Under the pieces are notes generated by a model. It had not been told where the DNA came from and did no database searches. It saw only the letters and a list, made by a program, of their open reading frames with translations. A stretch of DNA of 12,321 nucleotides from an uncultured Eubacteriales bacterium. GTDB lineage: Bacteria; Bacillota; Clostridia; Lachnospirales; Anaerotignaceae. Shown here in pieces: positions 6,062 to 12,321 of the stretch (position 1 is the first letter of the stretch; every line of letters begins with the position of its first letter). The DNA is taken from positions 1-12,321 of the forward strand of contig CAUHBX010000009.1 of the NCBI GenBank assembly GCA_959604475.1, written 5' to 3'. A program made the position numbers and the translations under genes.

Positions 6062-7507
6062 ATGATGACAGGCGAGCAGTACCTTGAAAGCATGAGAAAG
6101 TTGAAGCTTAATATCTATATGTTCGGAGAAAAAATAGAAAATTCGGAGAGCAGCCCGATACTGCGGCCGTCGCTTAATTCGGTTAAGGCCACCTATGATT
6201 TGGCTGAAGACCCGGAGCATGAGGACTTGATGACAGCAGTATCACATCTGACAGGGGAAAAAATAAACCGTTTTACACATATACACCAAAGTTCTGACGA
6301 CCTTATTAAAAAGGTAAAGATGCAGAGGCTGTGCGGAAGCAAAACGGCTTCATGCTTTCAAAGGTGCGTGGGGCTTGATGCGTTTAATGCGGTTTACTCC
6401 ACAACCTACGAAGTTGATAATAAATACGGAACTTCATATTTTGAGAATTTTAAAAGGTTCCTTACATATGTCCAGCAAGCAGACCTGACCGTTGACGGGG
6501 CAATGACCGACCCTAAGGGAAACCGCTCGCTTTCGCCGTCAAAGCAGGCAGACCCGGACCTTTACCTTCATGTAGTCGAAAGAAGGCCTGACGGCGTTGT
6601 CGTTAAAGGTGCGAAGGTGCACCAGACTGGCATATGCAACTCACACGAGGTGCTTGTAATGCCTACCTGCGCTATGGGCCCGGCCGACAGGGACTATGCA
6701 ATATCCTTTTCAGTGCCTACTGATACGGAAGGAATAATTATGATAATAGGGCGCCAGTCCTGTGACACAAGGAAGCTGGAGGGCTCCCAAATGGATGTGG
6801 GCAACAGCACATACGGGGGAGTAGAGGCGCTTGTTGTATTTGACAATGTGTTTGTTCCAAACGACAGGATTTTCTTAAACGGTGAGACTGAGTTTGCAGG
6901 GATGCTTGTAGAAAGGTTCGCTGGCTTCCACAGGCAGAGCTACGGCGGCTGTAAGGTAGGCGTGGGGGATGTGCTTATAGGGGCGTCGGCCATTGCCGCG
7001 GAGTATAACGGCGCCGACAGGGCTTCGCATGTAAAGGATAAGCTGATAGAAATGGTTCATTTAAATGAAACGCTGTATTCGTGCGGTATAGCCTGTTCAG
7101 CCGAGGGCTGCAAAACTGCTTCCGGCGGATACATGATAGACCTGCTTCTGGCCAATGTATGCAAGCAGAACGTAACGCGCTTCCCCTATGAAATTTCAAG
7201 GCTTGCGCAGGATATTGCAGGAGGGCTTATGGTAACGGCGCCTTCTGAAAAGGATTTAAGGGATGAAAAGGTCGGGTCTTATATAGACAAGTATTTCAAA
7301 GGCGTGGCGGACGTTCCGACTGAATACAGGCTTAAGATAATGAGGCTTATTGAAAATATGACGCTCGGCTCAGCGGCTGTCGGCTACCTTACGGAGTCAA
7401 TGCACGGGGCGGGCTCCCCGCAGGCACAAAGGGTTATGATATCCAGGCAGAGCAATATGGAGCAGAAGAAAAAGCTCGCCAAGGATATAGCAAAGCTGGA
7501 TGAATAA
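6062..7507 (+). CDS. abfD: 4-hydroxybutyryl-CoA dehydratase / vinylacetyl-CoA delta-isomerase
   Basis: This 481-residue enzyme belongs to the HpaB-like flavoprotein family but carries the dehydratase's [4Fe-4S] ligands. Cys98 and Cys102 lie in KTASCFQRC, and His290 and Cys297 lie in AGFHRQSYGGC; these correspond to Cys99, Cys103, His292 and Cys299 of the Clostridium aminobutyricum enzyme. It dehydrates 4-hydroxybutyryl-CoA to crotonyl-CoA through a ketyl radical and is oxygen-sensitive. Other matching blocks are DGAMTDPKG, HQTG, GRQSCDTRK, EALVVFDNVF, ASHVKDKLIEM, CKQNVTRFPYEI and TESMHGAGSPQAQR. The start at 6062 follows GAAAGG and matches the MxMTAEQY start of the known enzyme; in-frame starts at 6053 and 5864 are less likely. 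The known pathway partners (4-hydroxybutyrate dehydrogenase, CoA-transferase) are not adjacent here. A role in GABA or succinate to butyrate flow is inferred. Confidence 0.95.
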   Translation: MMTGEQYLESMRKLKLNIYMFGEKIENSESSPILRPSLNSVKATYDLAEDPEHEDLMTAVSHLTGEKINRFTHIHQSSDDLIKKVKMQRLCGSKTASCFQRCVGLDAFNAVYSTTYEVDNKYGTSYFENFKRFLTYVQQADLTVDGAMTDPKGNRSLSPSKQADPDLYLHVVERRPDGVVVKGAKVHQTGICNSHEVLVMPTCAMGPADRDYAISFSVPTDTEGIIMIIGRQSCDTRKLEGSQMDVGNSTYGGVEALVVFDNVFVPNDRIFLNGETEFAGMLVERFAGFHRQSYGGCKVGVGDVLIGASAIAAEYNGADRASHVKDKLIEMVHLNETLYSCGIACSAEGCKTASGGYMIDLLLANVCKQNVTRFPYEISRLAQDIAGGLMVTAPSEKDLRDEKVGSYIDKYFKGVADVPTEYRLKIMRLIENMTLGSAAVGYLTESMHGAGSPQAQRVMISRQSNMEQKKKLAKDIAKLDE

Positions 7508-7526
7508 TATGCATATAGCATGCTAT
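7507..7526. promoter_or_regulatory. Two overlapping palindromes at the -35 of the marR promoter
   Basis: ATATGCATAT (7507-7516) and ATAGCATGCTAT (7515-7526) are both perfect palindromes. They overlap by two bases, and the second ends on the first base of the TTGACA box. A dimeric regulator bound here would block RNA polymerase. They are too short and lack a T-tract to act as the abfD terminator. MarR autoregulation is an inference. Confidence 0.5.
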
Positions 7527-7554
7527 TGACAAATATAAACTCCCTCAATATAAT
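7526..7554 (+). promoter_or_regulatory. Perfect consensus promoter of the marR-degV unit
   Basis: TTGACA (7526-7531), exactly 17 bases, then TATAAT (7549-7554). Both boxes match the sigma-A consensus fully. Transcription should start near 7561. Such a strong promoter beside palindromes normally needs a repressor to hold it down. Confidence 0.85.
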
Positions 7555-7562
7555 TAATAATA

Positions 7563-7573
7563 TTAACTGTTAA
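7563..7573. promoter_or_regulatory. Candidate operator just downstream of the marR -10
   Basis: TTAAC-T-GTTAA is a perfect palindrome located at the predicted transcription start. A further TTAAC half-site lies at 7579-7583. Its position suits repression by the MarR protein encoded next. Confidence 0.45.
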
Positions 7574-7602
7574 AAAAATTAACTAATAATCAGGAGGCCC
7601 CT

Positions 7603-8049
7603 ATGGATGAAAAAAGGGTAATAAGTGAAAAACTGCTTGACGCTTGGCTAAGCTTATCATCCACTGTGTGGAACAGGCGCGTTGTATCCGCAATGACATT
7701 TAATGAAATTTTCGTCTGTAACCTTTTAAGGCATCAGATGGAGGAAAATCCAGGGGAACGGCTTACGGCGACAGACCTGTGTGATAAAATGAGGCTGTTT
7801 AAAAGCCAGATGAACAAGGTGCTTAACTCTATGGAGGAGAAGGGCTACATTGAAAGAATACGTTCAAACCAGGACAAAAGGTTTGTTTATATCGAGCTAA
7901 GCCAGAAGGGGCTTGAAGAATACAATAAGGAGCATGAGGAAATTATGCTTATGATAGACAGCCTGGTTGATAAAATCGGAAGTAAGCGTACTGAAAGGAC
8001 GGCCGATGCAGTTAAGGACATATCAGAAGAATTACGAAGATTAATGTAA
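7603..8049 (+). CDS. MarR-family transcriptional regulator
   Basis: This 148-residue cytosolic protein has the MarR winged-helix layout: N-terminal helices for dimerisation, a helix-turn-helix at about 54-80 (LTATDLCDKMRLFKSQMNKV, then LNSMEEKGYI), the wing with the characteristic DKR in SNQDKRFVYIELSQKG (89-103), and C-terminal dimer helices. It should bind a short palindrome and release it on binding a small, often aromatic or acyl, ligand. AGGAGG sits five bases before the ATG. It follows abfD by 95 bases that contain a perfect promoter and palindromes. It is followed after 18 bases by the DegV gene, so the two are co-transcribed. It may control abfD as well as itself; that is inference from position. 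Confidence 0.92.
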   Translation: MDEKRVISEKLLDAWLSLSSTVWNRRVVSAMTFNEIFVCNLLRHQMEENPGERLTATDLCDKMRLFKSQMNKVLNSMEEKGYIERIRSNQDKRFVYIELSQKGLEEYNKEHEEIMLMIDSLVDKIGSKRTERTADAVKDISEELRRLM

Positions 8050-8067
8050 TATTGAGAGGAGAAAAAT

Positions 8068-8916
8068 ATGATAAGGATTGTAACGGATTCCGCTGCGGAT
8101 ATGGAGAAGGAGGAATTGGAGAAGTATTCTGTTGTCAGCGTTCCGCTTTCGGTCAGCTTTGGCCACATCAGCTATCTTGACGGAGTGGACCTGGATAAAG
8201 ACAGATTTTACGAGCTTTTGAAAAGTGAGAAGGAGTTTCCTAAAACCTCGCAGCCATCTCCGGAGACATTCCTGAGCATATTTGAGGAGGCTAAGGCCGC
8301 CGGCGATTCGGTTATATGCATACTAATTTCGCAGGCGTTAAGCGGAACGGTACAGAGCGCTATGGTGGCAAAAAGTATGGCAGATTATGATGATATTTAT
8401 ATTATTGACAGCCGCCTTGCAACCGGAGGTGAAAAGGTACTTGCCATTTACGCGGCTTCATTAAGGGACAAGGGCTGTCCGGCAGTGGAAATTGCCGCAG
8501 AAATTAAAAAGCTCAGGGACAGAGCGAGACTGGTTGCCGGGCTTGATACCCTGGAATACCTCTGTAAGGGAGGGCGGCTGTCAAAGGCAGCGGCAGGTAT
8601 AGGTACCATCGCCAATATTAAGCCGATTATAAAGCTAACCCCTGAGGGAGCCGTTACATTGGCTGAAAAATGCATGGGCAGGAAAAACATGCTTAAAAAG
8701 CTTATAAAATACCCGGAAAAAACAGGGGTCGACAGCAGTATTCCTCTAAGCTTTGTATATTCCTATGACAGAGGAAGCTGTACGGAATTTATGGAAAGGC
8801 TTAAAGAGCTTGGATATAATACCGATAACAGCCTATTGACAAATATTGGACCAACAATCGGCGCACATGTAGGCGTCGGGGCTTACGGCCTTATCTATTT
8901 TGTACCCGAAGAATAA
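8068..8916 (+). CDS. DegV-family fatty-acid-binding protein
   Basis: This 282-residue protein is of normal DegV size and probably cytosolic, with no signal peptide. Motifs in order: VTDSAAD (5-11), TSQPSPE (60-66), LISQALSGTVQSA (86-98), VAGLDTLEYLCKGGRLSKAAA (about 156-176) and NIGPTIGAHVGVGAYG (259-274). Characterised relatives bind a long-chain fatty acid in a cleft between two domains, and in Firmicutes FakB proteins present it to the kinase FakA for acyl-phosphate formation. No FakA is nearby. AGAGGAG precedes the ATG. It is the second gene of the MarR-led unit and is closed by a terminator. Linkage with MarR and a CoA-ester dehydratase suggests lipid or short-acid metabolism, but only loosely. 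Confidence 0.93.
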   Translation: MIRIVTDSAADMEKEELEKYSVVSVPLSVSFGHISYLDGVDLDKDRFYELLKSEKEFPKTSQPSPETFLSIFEEAKAAGDSVICILISQALSGTVQSAMVAKSMADYDDIYIIDSRLATGGEKVLAIYAASLRDKGCPAVEIAAEIKKLRDRARLVAGLDTLEYLCKGGRLSKAAAGIGTIANIKPIIKLTPEGAVTLAEKCMGRKNMLKKLIKYPEKTGVDSSIPLSFVYSYDRGSCTEFMERLKELGYNTDNSLLTNIGPTIGAHVGVGAYGLIYFVPEE

Positions 8917-8917
8917 T

Positions 8918-8952
8918 AAAAACGGACGTGACTAAATTTACGTCCGTTTTTT
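8918..8952 (+). terminator. Terminator of the marR-degV unit
   Basis: AAAAACGGACGT (8918-8929) pairs perfectly with ACGTCCGTTTTT (8940-8951) around a 10-base loop, followed by further T. It begins two bases after the stop codon. Confidence 0.9.
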
Positions 8953-9003
8953 ATACCATTTTTTAAGCAAGAGGCTTTTATCTAACTACAGAAGATTTAT
9001 TTC

Positions 9004-9020
9004 GTATAAACTGTATAAAC
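9004..9020. repeat. Direct repeat GTATAAAC upstream of the hydrolase operon
   Basis: GTATAAAC occurs at 9004-9011 and 9013-9020 (period 9). The outer bases TTCGT and ACGAA also form an imperfect inverted arrangement (9001-9023). It lies about 30 bases upstream of the candidate -35 and could be an activator or repressor site. The evidence is weak. Confidence 0.3.
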
Positions 9021-9049
9021 GAAGGCCGGATTTTTGTTTAAATTTCATA

Positions 9050-9079
9050 GTGACAAAATAAGCATTTCTGGTTTAAAAT
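9050..9079 (+). promoter_or_regulatory. Candidate promoter of the hydrolase-FadR-UxaA operon
   Basis: GTGACA (9050-9055), an 18-base spacer and TAAAAT (9074-9079) give a reasonable sigma-A promoter, with a start near 9086 inside the following inverted repeat. Confidence 0.5.
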
Positions 9080-9105
9080 AAAAACATCAAACGTATGATG
9101 TTTTT
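9080..9105. promoter_or_regulatory. 10-bp inverted repeat at the operon's transcription start
   Basis: AAAAACATCA (9080-9089) and TGATGTTTTT (9096-9105) form a perfect inverted repeat with a 6-base centre, immediately after the -10. It is placed like an operator, and the FadR-type regulator encoded in this operon is the natural candidate to bind it. The T-run could also make it a weak attenuating hairpin in the leader. Confidence 0.5.
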
Positions 9106-9130
9106 ATAAAAGTACATGGAGGTGGCTGTT

Positions 9131-10081
9131 TTGGACGAAAAAATCATGAGGACGCTAATTGACAAAGAGCTTCTTGCTAACTACGACGCTTCACCGGGCT
9201 TTGACCTTGAGCATCTGGAGGCTTTTAAACAGTCTTCATATGAAATGGAAAAACGAAATGTAAAGGACGACGCGGCCGTTCGTGTCTATGAGAAAATGAT
9301 TGACGGCCCCGTAGGAGCGCCGCCTGTTAAGCTGAGAATCTATGAGCCCGCCCAAAGGGGGGAGGGGCTTCTTCCATGCGCCATGTTTTTCCACGGCGGC
9401 GGCTTTTTATTTGGAAGCGTTTTAAGGCAGAACGACATGTGCCTTCGATTTGTTAAAAATGTCGGAATAGTTGTTGTTTCTGTTGAATACCGCCTGTCAC
9501 CTGAATACAAGGCTCCCGCCCCTATAGAGGACGCCTATGCGGCGCTTGTATGGCTGGATAAAAACGGTGAATCAATCGGCGTTGACAGCTCTAAAATAGC
9601 AATTACCGGACTCTCCGCGGGCGGAGGGATTACAGCGGCATTGGCGCTGATGACAAGGGACAGAAAGGGTCCTAAGCCCGTTTTGCAGATACCTATGTAC
9701 GCCATGCTTGACTACAGGGCGGATACATATTCTCAAAAGGCCGTTACCAGCAGAAAGGTATGGTGCTACGATTACAGCAAAATAGGCTGGAGGGAATATC
9801 TTGAGGAAGGCAGGGAGGTAACCTGCTATGATTCGCCTATACTTGCGGAGGATTTGAGCGGACTGCCGCCCGTATTCTCGTTTATAGGAACGGTTGACCC
9901 GCTGCTTGATGAAAACGTAGAGTACTGGAATAGGCTGATTAGGGCAGGCGTTCCTGTTGAATATCATATATTCCCGGGCTGCTATCACAGCTTTGAGATT
10001 GCTGTTCCCGAATCCCATTACGCAAAAATGGCCTATGGGCTCATGTACGCCGCATTAAAAAGAGCGTTTGGCATGGAATAA
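9131..10081 (+). CDS. HSL-family alpha/beta hydrolase (esterase or lactonase-like)
   Basis: The 316-residue protein has the hormone-sensitive-lipase family layout. The oxyanion-hole motif HGGG is at 88-91, the nucleophile motif GLSAG at 160-164 (Ser162), the acid Asp256 in IGTVDPLLD, and the base His286 in CYHSFE. No signal peptide is seen, so it is cytosolic and probably cleaves an acyl ester or lactone. The start is taken as TTG at 9131, because GGAGGTGG (9118-9125) lies five bases before it. The in-frame ATG at 9116 would put this ribosome binding site inside the coding region. It is the first gene of an operon with a FadR regulator and UxaA-type dehydratase genes. Supplying a hydroxy acid from an ester or lactone is a reasonable but unproven role. 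Confidence 0.9.
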   Translation: MDEKIMRTLIDKELLANYDASPGFDLEHLEAFKQSSYEMEKRNVKDDAAVRVYEKMIDGPVGAPPVKLRIYEPAQRGEGLLPCAMFFHGGGFLFGSVLRQNDMCLRFVKNVGIVVVSVEYRLSPEYKAPAPIEDAYAALVWLDKNGESIGVDSSKIAITGLSAGGGITAALALMTRDRKGPKPVLQIPMYAMLDYRADTYSQKAVTSRKVWCYDYSKIGWREYLEEGREVTCYDSPILAEDLSGLPPVFSFIGTVDPLLDENVEYWNRLIRAGVPVEYHIFPGCYHSFEIAVPESHYAKMAYGLMYAALKRAFGME

Positions 10082-10093
10082 AGGAGGCATGTT

Positions 10094-10810
10094 ATGCCCT
10101 TTAATAACATAAAAGGAAAAAATACGGAATCCGCTGTTGATTTTGTCATAAAGACATTTAAAAACCAGCTGGAAAAAAAGGAGCTGAAGCCGGGTGACCG
10201 TATTCCAAACGAGACGGAGATTTCCGAAATGCTGTCAGTAAGCCGCGGCTCCGTCAGGGAAGCCATGAAAATACTTTCAGCCTTCGGAGTTATAGACATA
10301 CAAAGAGGAAACGGTACGTTTATCAGGGAGCCCAACAGCTTTTCAAGCATGGAGCCTGTTATGTTCAGCTTTCTGCTGATGAACCCCTCCAAGAAGGAAA
10401 TAATAGATTTCCGTTCCTCAATTGAGAGGGAGGTGCTGTATCTTGCTGTGGATAATGCGACAAGTGAAGATATAGCGAAAATGCGTGAAAATATTGAGCT
10501 GTTTAAAAAACTGCCGGCTGAGGGTGAAAATACCGAAGAGATAAAGCTGGAAAGGGATTTGGAGTTCCATCATCTGCTTGGAATGGCGACGCATAACGGT
10601 TTTATGGAGAGAATATATGTTTTTGCGATGAATTATTTCAGGCCGTACCTTATACAAACTTATAAGGGGCAGAGCGAGATACCTGAGCTGTCCATAAAAA
10701 GCCATGAAATGCTGATGAAGCCTATACTGGAAAGAGACAGAAGCATTGTGGCCGGAGCAATAGAGGAAAGCAACAGACTGTGGATTAATTTGGCGGAGCT
10801 ATTACTATAA
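10094..10810 (+). CDS. FadR-subfamily GntR transcriptional regulator
   Basis: The product has 238 residues. An N-terminal GntR winged helix (about 12-78) contains LKPGDRIPNETEISEMLSVS, RGSVREAMKIL and the wing RGNGTFI. The C-terminal FCD all-helical ligand domain (about 100-235) shows metal-site candidates Asp155 and His159 (ERDLEFHHLLG) and His204 (SHEMLM). Such regulators usually sense an organic acid or sugar acid of the pathway they control, often as a metal-bound carboxylate. AAAGGAGG precedes the ATG, and the gap from the hydrolase gene is 12 bases. It most likely regulates its own operon through the inverted repeat at 9080-9105. The link is inferred from position. Confidence 0.93.
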   Translation: MPFNNIKGKNTESAVDFVIKTFKNQLEKKELKPGDRIPNETEISEMLSVSRGSVREAMKILSAFGVIDIQRGNGTFIREPNSFSSMEPVMFSFLLMNPSKKEIIDFRSSIEREVLYLAVDNATSEDIAKMRENIELFKKLPAEGENTEEIKLERDLEFHHLLGMATHNGFMERIYVFAMNYFRPYLIQTYKGQSEIPELSIKSHEMLMKPILERDRSIVAGAIEESNRLWINLAELLL

Positions 10811-10822
10811 AGGAGGAAAACT

Positions 10823-11095
10823 ATGTATAACAGTCTAGTAATAAAAGGAGACGATACCGTATTGACGGTAATTGCGCCGATAAAGGCGGGAGAGAGCATA
10901 ATTTATAATTTTGACGGGGAAGAAAAGAGTATAACGGCCTCAACTGATATACCTATCTATCATAAAGCGGCTCTCAGAGACATAAAAAAGGGCGAGGCGG
11001 TAATAAAATACGGCTGCAAAATAGGATACGCCCTTGAGGACATAAGTCAGGGCGAACATGTACATACATGGAACCTTGACAGTATGATGAAATGA
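10823..11095 (+). CDS. SAF-domain small subunit of a UxaA-family dehydratase or lyase
   Basis: This 90-residue protein is a single SAF domain like the N-terminal part of altronate dehydratase and the small subunit SuyA of sulfolactate sulfo-lyase. Typical elements are IPIYHKAALRDIKKGEAVIKYG (from about residue 43), the KIGYALEDI segment and GEHVHTWN (77-84). Family members usually end this motif in HVHTHN, so Trp83 replaces a His. In the family this domain takes part in substrate and metal handling beside the large subunit. AAAGGAGG precedes the ATG, 12 bases after the regulator gene. Its stop (11093-11095) is 14 bases before the large subunit start, which fits a two-subunit enzyme made in equal amounts. 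Confidence 0.88.
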   Translation: MYNSLVIKGDDTVLTVIAPIKAGESIIYNFDGEEKSITASTDIPIYHKAALRDIKKGEAVIKYGCKIGYALEDISQGEHVHTWNLDSMMK

Positions 11096-11109
11096 TTGGA
11101 GGAATTCAG

Positions 11110-12270
11110 ATGAAATTTAAAGGATATAGGAGACCGGACGGAAAAATAGGAATAAGAAACCATGTGCTAGTCCTTCCATGTTCATTGTGCGCCAGTGAAA
11201 CCGCTAGATTCATTGCCAGCCAGGTGCCCGGCGCGGTTTACATACCCAACCAGGGAGGCTGCGCTGTATCGGCTGCAGACCTTGAAATGACTTTTAAAGT
11301 GCTTTCAGGCTTTGCGGCTAATCCAAACGTATACGGAACGGTTGTTGTCGGCAACAGCTGCGAGGGCGTTCAGGCACATCTGCTTGTGGAAAGAATAAAG
11401 GAACTTACAAACAAACCCCTTGAAAGCATTGTTATAAGAGATGTGGGCGGTACGATTAAGGCAGTTGAGCTTGGCGTTAAATACGCAATGCAGATGAGTA
11501 TGGACGCTTCTTTATGCGAAAGGGAAGAGGCCGATATTTCTGAGCTTATTTTGGCTACCGAATGCGGCGGAAGCGACCCGACAAGCGGGCTTGCAGCAAA
11601 CCCGACGCTGGGCTATGTAAGCGACAAGCTTGTTTCGATGGGCGCCACAAGTATTTTGTCTGAAACAACAGAGCTTATGGGTACAGAAGATATTCTTGCG
11701 GCAAGATGCGCCGATGAGAGGGTTGCAAAGGACCTTCTGGCAATGATTAAGAACAACGAAGACCACTTTGCTCTGGCAGGCGAGAATATTAGAGACGGCA
11801 ACCCCTCGCCGGGGAATAAGGAGGGCGGACTTACAACTATAGAGGAAAAATCGCTCGGCTGTATAAACAAGGCCGGCTATTCCACAATCAGTGAGGTTTA
11901 CGGCTACGGCGAACAGGTTGATAAAAAGGGGCTTGTCGTTATGGATACTCCGGGACAGGATATCGCCTCAATCGCAGCCATGGTTGCGGGCGGAGCGCAG
12001 ATTGTTGTGTTTACTACCGGACGCGGCACACCAACCGGAAACGGCATAGTGCCTGTAATTAAAATTACGGGAAATTCTGAAACATACGGCCTTATGAGCG
12101 ATAACCTTGATTTTGACGCAAGCGCAATTGTTGCAGGAAAGGCATCAATTGCGGATACAGGAGAAAAGCTGTTCCAGCTCTTAATGGAGGTGGCAAACGG
12201 CAAGATGTCAAAGGCTGAGGCGCTTGGCTTTAACGATATGTCAATGGCAAGAAAGTGTAATTTCTGCTAA
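11110..12270 (+). CDS. UxaA-family dehydratase/lyase large subunit
   Basis: The 386-residue protein matches the C-terminal catalytic part of altronate/galactarate dehydratases and SuyB. Landmarks are GYRRPDGKIGIRNHVLVLP (5-23), NQGGC (47-51), VGNSCEGVQ (80-88), ATECGGSDPTSG (149-160), NPSPGNKEGGLTTIEEKSLG (231-250), FTTGRGTPTG (301-310) and a C-terminal CNFC. Several cysteines (24, 27, 51, 84, 152, 251, 383, 386) are candidates for binding the catalytic iron or Fe-S centre. The family dehydrates 2,3-dihydroxy sugar acids or eliminates sulfite from sulfolactate. The start is ATG at 11110, because GGAGG (11098-11102) lies seven bases upstream. The in-frame ATG at 11092 precedes that site and overlaps the previous stop. 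Fully intact; the substrate is undetermined. Confidence 0.92.
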   Translation: MKFKGYRRPDGKIGIRNHVLVLPCSLCASETARFIASQVPGAVYIPNQGGCAVSAADLEMTFKVLSGFAANPNVYGTVVVGNSCEGVQAHLLVERIKELTNKPLESIVIRDVGGTIKAVELGVKYAMQMSMDASLCEREEADISELILATECGGSDPTSGLAANPTLGYVSDKLVSMGATSILSETTELMGTEDILAARCADERVAKDLLAMIKNNEDHFALAGENIRDGNPSPGNKEGGLTTIEEKSLGCINKAGYSTISEVYGYGEQVDKKGLVVMDTPGQDIASIAAMVAGGAQIVVFTTGRGTPTGNGIVPVIKITGNSETYGLMSDNLDFDASAIVAGKASIADTGEKLFQLLMEVANGKMSKAEALGFNDMSMARKCNFC

Positions 12271-12294
12271 TATAAAATTTTGGAGGCTTTTATA

Positions 12295-12321
12295 ATGAAA
12301 AAAATCGACTTTCCTGAAATG
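12295..12321 (+). CDS. Start of the next operon gene (nine codons, cut by the window edge)
   Basis: TTGGAGG (12280-12286) precedes an ATG at 12295 that opens MKKIDFPEM and runs off the window. It lies 24 bases after the large-subunit stop with no terminator between, so it belongs to the same operon. Nine residues are too few to identify. A LarA-like (DUF2088) racemase is one guess, from the company such genes keep, but I would not rely on it. Confidence 0.6.

Noticed and set aside
7507..7526. Terminator for abfD
   Set aside because: The palindromes are 10 and 12 bases without a loop or following T-run, and they overlap the next promoter's -35, so an operator reading is better.
1..12321. CRISPR array, tRNA, rRNA or known riboswitch
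   Set aside because: No regularly spaced repeats, cloverleaf-like sequence or recognisable aptamer core was seen on either strand.

Overview
The window reads as chromosomal DNA from an anaerobic, low-to-mid GC Firmicute, most likely a Clostridia member (Lachnospiraceae-like). The grounds are strong AGGAGG-type ribosome binding sites, several TTG/GTG starts, compact T-tailed terminators, a TnpV-type mobile-element gene, a CBS/DRTGG-type family II pyrophosphatase and an oxygen-sensitive 4-hydroxybutyryl-CoA dehydratase. This assignment is inference from gene content, not from a marker gene.

Region 1 (1-2160) is visibly more AT-rich than the rest and looks acquired. The left edge holds the start of a leftward tnpV gene. 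Next comes a leftward cluster of two tandem paralogous XRE-type regulators and a small coiled-coil protein, closed by a terminator at 392-441. A divergent 54-codon gene at 1848-2012 encodes a ribbon-helix-helix (Arc-like) protein. The space between the regulators and the RHH gene carries a clear leftward promoter bracketed by an 11-bp inverted repeat, plus a second palindrome next to a candidate rightward promoter. It looks like a small regulatory switch of unknown purpose.

Region 2 (2162-5930) holds metabolic housekeeping genes as separate units: a leftward CBS-containing Mn-dependent pyrophosphatase, a rightward aspartate/glutamate racemase-family protein with its own promoter and a terminator shared with its neighbour, and a leftward nucleoside hydrolase. 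The nucleoside hydrolase leader contains two short open frames that look like a decayed gene or leader peptides.

Region 3 (6062-8952) has 4-hydroxybutyryl-CoA dehydratase (abfD-type, all four Fe-S ligands present) standing without its usual pathway partners. It is followed by a MarR regulator and a DegV fatty-acid-binding protein driven by a perfect consensus promoter surrounded by palindromes.

Region 4 (9050 to the end) is a tightly spaced rightward operon: an HSL-type alpha/beta hydrolase, a FadR/GntR regulator, an SAF-domain protein and a UxaA-family dehydratase large subunit (split as in SuyAB or altronate dehydratase), then the first nine codons of another gene. A promoter and a 10-bp inverted repeat precede it. 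The set suggests a regulated hydroxy-acid catabolic pathway in which the esterase/lactonase supplies a substrate to the dehydratase. The actual substrate cannot be read from the sequence.
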